DNA of 64,000 nucleotides, taken from contig NTMA01000057.1 in NCBI GenBank assembly GCA_002917075.1, positions 206,635 to 270,634 on the forward strand, read 5' to 3'. Both the position numbers and the translations under genes were made by a program. Below are positions 57,335 to 64,000 of the stretch, one piece after another. Numbering within the stretch: the first letter of the stretch is position 1; each line of letters starts with the position of its first letter. Below the pieces are notes generated by a model. The model made no database searches, was not told the DNA's origin, and saw only the letters and a program-made list of their open reading frames with translations. Source of the DNA: Hawksworthiomyces lignivorus. Taxonomy: Eukaryota > Ascomycota > Sordariomycetes > Ophiostomatales > Ophiostomataceae.

Positions 57335-58558
57335 ATCGGGGACGGCGGCGCGCCATATCCGACTCGCAGAAACCAACCACCGCTTGCTGCAGTCTCAGAA
57401 TCACATAGTGAACCTCATGCCCTGTCCACCACCTGCCACCGACATGCTTTTTGCTTACGCCTACTGCATGTTCTCTACAAGGCACTCCCCCTCTGCTTCT
57501 TGGACGATCAGTCCGCTTTATATTTGACGTTGTAATGTACTGATCTGGGATCTAAGTCTGTTGATTTGAAATACATCTAACATAATTAAAAACCCCAAAT
57601 GTAACAAATATGTCTATATAGACAATTAATAAAATAGTGGATCTCTATAGTCTAAATCAAGATCTGAGGAACAGGCATGTCACGGGCTAAGGCCCGGGGT
57701 ATAGCCTTGCCCGTGCCTAGGGCTTATAAGCAGGGGTTGACGGGATAACACTGTCGTGTTATTTCGTACGCATCTTTTGGTGCAACGGTCAGAAGTGTCA
57801 ACCCATCACTTGAGCGGCCCCCGCCGCCCGAACCGTTACAAGGCAGCCCATTCCAAAGACCGGCCAGGAGCAACAGTGACGTCAGTTCGAATAGCGGCCT
57901 GAGCAGCGCTACACCGCCGTAGCCGTACACTTTGTCATTCATGCACTCCTGTGGCTGCCCTACACTGTGTGGTTGTCCTGCAACATCTTTAACTTTTTTA
58001 CTAGACAATCTTTTGTTTTGTAAAACTTTTTTGACTTTTTAGCAATAAAACTTCCAGTTATTTTAATAAAAAAGAATTCTACTTTGGTAAAAACTACGTT
58101 TTTTACTACCAAATTTCTTGGAAAAAACACATATCTCTTAACCTTTTATTTACCAGTAAACGTCTATTCTAACAAAAATTTACGGTTTTTTGATAATAAT
58201 AAAGTTCGAGAGTAAAATCCTTTGATTTCTTTGTCAGTGAACCTTTTCCCTAGTAAATGCATCAAGCGTCTTCAGCGAGATAGCGTGGCCGTCCACTCCT
58301 ACCTATCTATAGCCCCTTCAATGCGGAGCTGTTCCGTAGGGCTTCGTCAGATCTTGTATTCCATCTAGCGTTATGGACAGCACAGTGGCTATCCATATGA
58401 AGATTAGATTTCTGGGCTGTCTGCAGCGATCTGAACCGCACCGTACAGAACAAGAGGCTGTGATACTTGTTCTAGTTCCCGAGCCAAACAAAGTTTTTCT
58501 GCATTTCCACTCTCCAATTTTTTTCGTACTGGTTCAACTGTTAAAAGCACGAGTCTGC
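57335..58558. other. Intergenic, AT-rich
   Basis: 1.2 kb. 58010-58220 is strongly AT-rich with many TTTTT/AAAAA runs. 57680-57722 is a GC-rich island with near-palindromic GGGCTAAGGCCCGGGG. No gene is supported. Confidence 0.5.
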
Positions 58559-58677
58559 AGAAGTAAACTGAGGATTGTAATCCTCACTGACATCACCAAC
58601 GAGCCTGACTATTCGCAATAGCCCGTTCGCTACTTGCTCTACAGTAACGAGTTTGACGACAGAGGCGCCGTGGCGTG
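58559..58677 (+). pseudogene. DUF1593 N-terminal fragment
   Basis: The frame reads RSKLRIVILTDITNEPDYSQ, a TAG stop, PVRYLLYSNEFDDRGAVA and a second stop. This matches the opening of the DUF1593 gene at 35709 (RVFIITDICNEPDDAESLVRYLLYTNELDTKG). Only about 40 codons survive; nothing of the rest of the domain follows. It is a second, unlinked relic of the same family. Confidence 0.8.
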
Positions 58678-58819
58678 AAAGGCAGTACTGGGGTTTCATT
58701 GTCTAAAAAAAAACTAATAAATACAGGAATTTTATACAAAACGAGATTTGGCGTCTCACAAATATAAAATTTAATGAAATTGAGTTTTCGACTCGGCTTT
58801 TTTTTTTCTGTTCTCTCCT

Positions 58820-59804
58820 TCATTTACTCAAAAGTGCTTGAAATGCCTCTAGCGAGACATTACTGTTGATTTGCGTCGAATTGTCTCGAGCGGCAGGGTC
58901 AACATATTTTGCAGAGTCTGATCTTGTGCCAGCTGCCACTCCCACGTCCCCGTTGATCTGGTGAGCTTGGTCGTACACTATGGGCCGGATATATTTGGAA
59001 GCCGCTGTGCGGCCTGTGTCGAGCCTCTCGTCTACGGCAGAGCCGCTGCTAGAGTGTTGTGCGCGATGAGCGCTGGAAGATGTAGCTGCCTCCTCCAAGA
59101 GCAGCGCGCTCTCAGGACTGCCGACGAGCTGCAGCCGCTTCTGGGCAAGATCTTTCTTTTTCTGCAATTCGGTGAGGTGCCCCGACACCGTCTCTAGCTG
59201 GACGACCCAAAAAGATAATTCTTTGATCAGCTCCTCAAATTTGAACCGGCCGCGCATCACCCACCGTGATTTCAGGGCTAACGAGCCCTCCTTCTGGCGC
59301 CGGCTCGAGCGCGTGTGCAGAGCCTCCTATGGGTCGCCCAGGGAGGGCGACGTGGCTGCCCGTGCTACCCGCACGGGCAGCGCGCCGAAGTCTGCACTAG
59401 AGCCAGGCCGCTCGTAATCGTCCATTGGCCTGAGCGGCCTTGGCGCCGCAGTGGGCCGCAGCTTCAGGATGTATGTCTCTTCCAGCCGGCGCCCGTCTCC
59501 GACGAGATCTTTGATGGCTTCGAGCGAATTGTAGATCGTCACCTTGACGCAGTTCCCAGTGCGCGCACAGCGCATCCCGTGACTCGACAGCGGTCATGTC
59601 GCTGAGCGGCGAGTCGCAGTCTATCCCGAGCGTCTGGCCCCACAGAAAGAGGCGCATCCGCACAAGGTCGAACTGAACGACGAGGCGCTCATAGTCATGG
59701 CCGTAATTCACGGCGAACTCGACCTTGCTGCAGGCGTTCGAGCAGGTCTAAAAGAGTGTGACAAGACTGACGGTTCCAAAGACCAACCCTGCGATGTCTG
59801 CCAT
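58820..59804 (-). pseudogene. HeLo-domain (HET-S/prion-inhibition type) gene with candidate amyloid tail (copy 2)
   Basis: From ATG at 59804 the minus strand reads MADIAGLVFGTVSLVTLF, TAG (59750-59748), then CSKVEFAVNYGHDYERLVVQ, VRMRLFLWGQTLGID, a frameshift at about 59545-59575, NSLEAIKDLVGDGRRLEE, TAG (59329-59327), then HTRSSRRQKEGSLALKSRW, KFEELIKELSFWVVQLETV and a tail to 58820. Order and motifs match the HeLo domain, the helical membrane-targeting death module of HET-S-like proteins. The tail of about 90 residues after ALLLEEAATSSSAH is polar and ends in two similar stretches, QINGDVGV and QINSNVSLEAF, 29 residues apart, followed by the C-terminus: the place where HET-S-like proteins carry a prion-forming motif. 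Both TAGs fit Gln (CAG) with C-to-T in CpA. The protein is not made in full. Confidence 0.78.
58823..58975 (-). other. Candidate amyloid-signalling tail (repeated QIN-x-[DN]-V)
   Basis: Last 51 codons of the HeLo pseudogene. HQINGDVGV and TQINSNVSL recur with a 29-residue period, rich in N, Q, G, S and V with few charges in the core. The layout (two pseudo-repeats at the extreme C-terminus after a HeLo domain) resembles HET-s-related or sigma-type amyloid motifs; identity of the class is inferred. This tail is open and carries no stop. Confidence 0.5.
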
Positions 59805-61012
59805 GGATTGAAAGTCTGGCCGCTCGAAACAGGCAAAATTTTGCCCCTATAGGTCGCTGATAGACTGCCGTTTCCTTTGGGGCCTTTGAAAGCGTCGATC
59901 TAGGGTCTGTCTGAGGTCAGAAGAAATCAGCCCAAAATGCCTTAGGAGTACCTTAAAAGGAAGAGCGAGGTGTAACGGCGATCAGAACGCCACGTCATCT
60001 AAACACTTTCCTCAGCTTCACCTGTTTACCAGTTGTTATGCGATTGGGCAGCCGTCTGCGCGCCCCCTGTGACTGACAATGCCAAGATCTCGAGAACAGA
60101 AAAAAGAAATTTCTAAATGGAAACTAGGCTCCGCAGCTGCTATCTGATGGTTCAGTACTGGCTGATGCCTGGAATTGGGTGGCTATCAATCTTTGCAGAG
60201 ATGGCTGGCTTTATTAGATGGCCTTAGAATGGGCCGGCTGAAGGCCGAGGCCGACCGTCGACAACAAGGCAGGGTGACTTCAAAATGTGCACCTCCTATT
60301 ATTTTTTCGCACATTGGAGAATGGAGTAACATTTGCTTGACGTGGCGAAAAGGTTTGATCATGAATTTCTGCCTCTCAGACAAGCCCCTGCTACATGCAC
60401 GACACGGCCAGCTGCGACCACGGCCACCAACTCCCACCATTTTGACGAACTGCCGCTATTTTGACCAACCAGAGTTTGTAACTATTCAGCCTTGCGACGC
60501 GAAGCATTGTTTATCTTACTACAACTTATGACCGTTAGTTTAGGGATCTGTTTCAATTGATTGGAGATGTCGGTGGCCGGGAAATGGTCTCTCGCGCGAC
60601 CATGTGTATATATACTTGCCAGCCAGCTCCATGCCTCTGTGAATAGAGTGTTTGCCAATGCCACTCTATTCTCTATTGTCTTTCTTGTCTAGTACTTTGC
60701 ACAATTCAGTTCGCTCGTTTGACTTACGTGGTCCGTCATTTCTCTCCGCGTTTTCACTTCACTGTTCCGATCAACCAAAACTAGTGGCATTTTGCACAAA
60801 ATCTTCCAGAGCATCTCAGACAGGATGCACCATTCATATAACCGTCCAGTTGCGCGGGGTCACGCGCACCAGCACAATGGGTAAGTGAGCACTGAACATC
60901 CATAGTTGGAAAAGACTGAGCAAGCTCAAATGGACTGACCGCTGCCTCTCTCTCCTGGAACAGCAACCGCAACTACCACGCGAGCGGGTGCACCATCGAG
61001 CAAAAGGTTGTC
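59805..61012. other. Intergenic
   Basis: 1.2 kb. A TATATATA box at 60607-60614 could start a transcript towards the small gene at 61013. A typical donor (GTAAGT at 60881) and acceptor (ACAG at 60963) flank an 82-83 base stretch, so a 5' exon may exist, but joining from the ATG just before that donor does not keep the downstream frame. Confidence 0.5.
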
Positions 61013-61336
61013 ATGAAGTCGGGCGAGAGGCGCGACCGCGTGGCCGTCCACGGCTACCGCATCGACAGCCTCAGCGAGTCGCAGCAGGCGGTGCGGCGCG
61101 AGCAGGATCGCCTGCGCCGGGAGGCCAAAGAGCTGCGCCACCGGCAGGAGATGGCGCGCCAGCGCGAGCTGGCGTTCCGCCGCCAGCAGGCCGAGCAGAT
61201 GATGCGGCAGCAGCGGCGCCAGGTGTTCCTCGACCAGCAGGTCCAGGCGGGCCAGGCCCGCGAGTGCATAATGGAGAGCAACGAGCGTGTGTTCCAGCAG
61301 AGGATCATGATCAGCCTCAATGGCAGGCGATTCTGA
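61013..61336 (+). CDS. Small basic coiled-coil protein
   Basis: An open frame of 107 codons from ATG at 61013, GC-rich, with long stretches of Arg, Gln and Glu (RREQDRLRREAKELRHRQEM, RRQQAEQMMRQQRRQVF) predicting one continuous charged helix or coiled coil between residues ~25 and 90. The frame stays open upstream of the ATG to at least the acceptor-like ACAG at 60963 (reading NYHASGCTIEQKVV), so the true protein may start in an earlier exon. No family recognised. Because low-complexity GC-rich DNA can keep frames open by chance (the antisense and +1 frames are also open), confidence is moderate. Confidence 0.5.
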   Translation: MKSGERRDRVAVHGYRIDSLSESQQAVRREQDRLRREAKELRHRQEMARQRELAFRRQQAEQMMRQQRRQVFLDQQVQAGQARECIMESNERVFQQRIMISLNGRRF

Positions 61337-62128
61337 GCAAGAGCCGCGCTTCGGTTCCTCTGGTGTCCTATTTTCTCCGCCACAGAATAGCAAGAGGGAT
61401 TGTTTGAACTACATACTGTACGTTTGCGAAATTCACGATGAATCTTAACACTTCAGTTTTTTCCCTTTTTTTATCTGTTTTATTTTATCTCACCCGTTCC
61501 TAGTTTTGCTGAGATATGATGCCGGCGAAGTCGATGATTGCATAGAGATTTTCAACTGTCTTGGGGACATACAACTCTTAATTTATGAGATTTTGTACGG
61601 TAAATGAAGGTTCTTGAATTGAATTATAAGATCTGCTTAAATGAGAAGGAAAAACAAACGGAGAAGTAAAAAAAAAAAACGAAATAAGAAATAAAATAAA
61701 ATATACAGGAGAGAAGATGTCCGCGAAGAAACTATTAAAGATATGTGATGAAGGGCAGAGCTGATTCCCGTGTTTATTTATGTTCTTTGAGGCGACAAGC
61801 ATAATTTGTGAAAATACATATCGTAGGTCGCGCATGTGGCTCGTGCAGATCAAGATGAAGGGAGTATTGAGGCTTCAGATGCTGACTTTGGATTAGTGCT
61901 TACTGGTTAACTGACAATCGTGAATTGGCCAATGTGGGTGCAGATCTTTGGAGTCGGGCTCATTTCAGCAAGCTGCTTGGCTCACGCAGATTCAGCTCTT
62001 CATCGTCCCTCACGCGAGCTGAATCTTTTTGTCGTCGGCTTTCTTGGGGCAATTTAGCAACGCGGCTGCGAGGTGAAGCTCTTCAACAAGATCTTTCGTC
62101 GTAGCTAACAAGCCCCAAATCACTCGAA
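61337..62128. other. Intergenic upstream of P450
   Basis: 792 bases, AT-rich around 61640-61710 with A-rich runs. No gene is supported. Confidence 0.5.
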
Positions 62129-63943
62129 ATGGCACTACCGGCGCTCTCCATCAACAATGCTTCCATCGCAGGCGGACTGCTGCTCGCCGCTGTAGCCCTG
62201 TGGTACGGGTACCGGGGGTACATCGTGCGCAGTCGCTTTCAGCGGCTGCAGAAGCAAGGAATTGTGAGTTTTTTTTCACGCCGTCAAATGATCTGTGGCT
62301 CCTTTGGCTCCCCTAGCATGGCATGCGTTTTTCTTTCTGACACGTCTCTTGCTTCACGGCGCAGCCCATGCTGCCCCACCACCCCGTCTTGGGCCATCTA
62401 GCCGTGGTCGGCAAGATCATGGCAGACCTGCCTTCGGATGCGCACGGCGACTACATGATGGTGCTGATCCAGGAGCGTTGGCGAGAGCTGTTCCCGGCGA
62501 GCGTGGCGCAGTGCCCGCCGGCGGTGTACCTGGACATGTGGCCAGTGTCGCCGCCGATGCTGCTGAGCCTGGACCCGGCGGTGTCGGCGCAGTTCACACA
62601 GGACGTCAGCCTGGACAAGGCGGCGGCGCAGGCGCACTTCTTGCGGCCGCTGACGGGCAACCTGGACGTGTCGTCGAGCAACGGCGCGCAGTGGAAGCAG
62701 CGGCGGCGACGGCTGACGCCGGGGTTCAGCCCGCAGAGCCTGAACCTGCGGGTGCCGGCGCTGCTGGAGGAGGTCGAGGTCTTTGTGGACGTGCTGCGGC
62801 GGATGGCGGGTGCCGATGGTGGCTGGGGCCCGATGTTCCGGCTCGAAGACAAGGCCACGCTGCTGACGCTGGACTTTATCGGGCGCTTCACCATGTAAGT
62901 GTGGACAAGGAAGAGAATTGAGGCGCGCGATGTGGTCAGACAAAGACGACTTGGACTGACAATTTTTTTTGGGTCGCTAGGGACGTGCGGCTGCGCGAGC
63001 AGACGACGCCGCTGACGCCGTTCACGGCGGGCCTGCTGGGCACGCTGCCGCTGCTGACGATCCACGTGCACATCGGCAACGTGCTGTCCATCTACAGCCC
63101 GTGGCGCATGTTCCAGCTGTGGCGGAACCGGCGCAAGATGGACGGATTCCTGCTGCCGCTGCTGCGGGCGCGCATCGCGGCGGTGCGGCAAGACGAGGCG
63201 GCGGGGGAGGCGGCGGTGCCGGCAGAGAAAGCACCAGCAGCAGCAGCAGCAGCAGCAGCGCAGAAGGCGGCGCGGCCCCTGATCGACATGCTGGTGCAGG
63301 CCATGGTGGACGAGGGCGAGGACGAGGGCGCGCTGCTGGCGTTCGCGCTGGCCGAGACCAAGCACACCATGTTTGCGGGCCACGAGACGACGGCCTTCAC
63401 GCTGGCGTGGATCTTTCTGATGCTGGCGCGCCACCCGGACGTGCTGGCGCGGGTGCGCGACGAGCACGCGGCCGTGCTGGGCGACGACGCGGCGGCGGCG
63501 CTGCGGGCCACGCCGCACCTGCTCAACCAGCTGACGTACACCAACGCGGTGATCAAGGAGACGATGCGCGTGCACAGCAACGTGGGCACGCTGCGCGACG
63601 GCAACGCGCAGTTCCAGCTGTACGGCCCCGCGGGGTCCGGGTTCGAGGGCGTCGCGTTCCCCACCGAGGGCTGCGTCGTGTGGGACGGCAACTTTGCCAT
63701 CCACCGCAGCCCCGCGCTGTGGGCGCGCGCCGACGAGTTTCTGCCCGACCGCTGGCTGGTCACCGACCCGGCCGACCCGCTGCTCAACCCGGCGCCGCCG
63801 CGCGCCGCGTACCGGCCGTTTGTGCAGGGCCCGCGCAACTGCGTGGGGCAGCACCTGGCGCTGCTCGAGATGAAGATGGTGCTGGTGATGGTGCTGCGCG
63901 AGCTGGACTTGAAGGAAGCGTGGGACGAGCGGGACGCGCTGCG
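62129..63943 (+). CDS. Cytochrome P450 monooxygenase (3' end beyond window)
   Basis: Three exons are visible (62129-62263, 62365-62894, 62981-63943) giving 542 codons before a donor GCG|GTACGT at 63944; the last exon lies outside the window. N-terminal membrane anchor at residues ~13-30 (AGGLLLAAVALWYGYRGY), then a short proline-containing hinge (PMLPHHPVLGHL). Signatures: I-helix FAGHETTAF, K-helix KETMRVH (E-x-x-R) and heme loop FVQGPRNCVG with the axial Cys509. A GCA repeat at about 63233-63258 encodes an Ala run (PAAAAAAAAQ) in the loop after the F/G region. It should be an ER-bound oxygenase needing NADPH-P450 reductase; the substrate is unknown. Third-position GC is extreme, leaving long antisense frames open. 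Confidence 0.92.
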
Positions 63944-63962
63944 GTACGTGTTTTATTCCTTT

Positions 63963-63965
<3 letters not shown>

Positions 63966-64000
<35 letters not shown>
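63966..64000. repeat. Poly-T run at window end
   Basis: 35 T residues run to the last base, inside the presumed last intron of the P450 gene. It may be a true homopolymer or the point where an assembly ended. Confidence 0.8.

Noticed and set aside
57680..57722. GC-rich near-palindromic island resembling a terminal repeat of a transposon
   Set aside because: No second copy or transposase is visible in the window.
62451..63854. Antisense open frame of 467 codons over the P450 gene
   Set aside because: Arg/Gln/His-rich product from the complement of a very GC-rich gene; the sense strand has all P450 motifs.
1..64000. CRISPR array, bacterial operon or integrated phage
   Set aside because: No spaced short direct repeats; introns and gene families are fungal throughout.

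Overview
The window is nuclear DNA of a filamentous ascomycete (Pezizomycotina). Evidence: genes broken by short introns (mostly 50-90 nt, GTRNGT...YAG with CTAAC/CTAAT-like branch sites), Zn2Cys6 regulators, a SAT4/rhodopsin-type membrane protein, LysM effector-type protein, subgroup-C chitinase, NACHT-ankyrin and HeLo-domain genes. Sordariomycetes, perhaps Hypocreales, is my inference from gene content. Exon borders below were placed by eye from splice signals and frame continuity.

Layout. 1-6867 is gene-free, moderately AT-rich sequence. 6868-17561 carries a SAT4-type 7-TM protein (-), a secreted type-B carboxylesterase (+), a long double amidohydrolase (-) and a 2OG-Fe(II) oxygenase of the isopenicillin N synthase type (-). 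20053-21534 holds an unrecognised protein (+). 22910-34667 is a block with an SDR (-), a Zn2Cys6 regulator (+), a small Cys/His protein (+), an AIG2/gamma-glutamylcyclotransferase-like protein (-) and a divergent MFS exporter / Zn2Cys6 regulator pair that share a promoter with a CGG-N2-CCG palindrome. 35709-37182 is a broken DUF1593 gene. 37560-47499 is a chitin-related block: five-LysM secreted protein (-), DUF7136-type GPI-like protein (+) and a 1481-aa LysM/ChBD/GH18 chitinase (+). 47904-52479 carries an Old Yellow Enzyme homologue lacking its usual catalytic His and Tyr (-), a regulator without a zinc cluster (+) and a PEP mutase/isocitrate lyase-type enzyme (-).

53439-59804 is a graveyard of broken genes: a HeLo-domain remnant, a 5'-truncated NACHT-ankyrin gene, a frameshifted RNase H gene, a DUF1593 fragment and a second, longer HeLo gene with a C-terminal tail carrying a repeated QIN-x-[DN]-V motif. 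HeLo and NACHT-ankyrin genes side by side are the layout of fungal amyloid-signalled cell-death (HET-S/NLR-like) systems. This is the most interesting part of the window. Most of its nonsense codons are explained by CpA-to-TpA changes, as expected from repeat-induced point mutation (RIP). The window closes with a small basic coiled-coil protein and a cytochrome P450 whose last exon is cut off by a poly-T run at the window end.

No tRNA, rRNA, CRISPR array or intact transposon was found.
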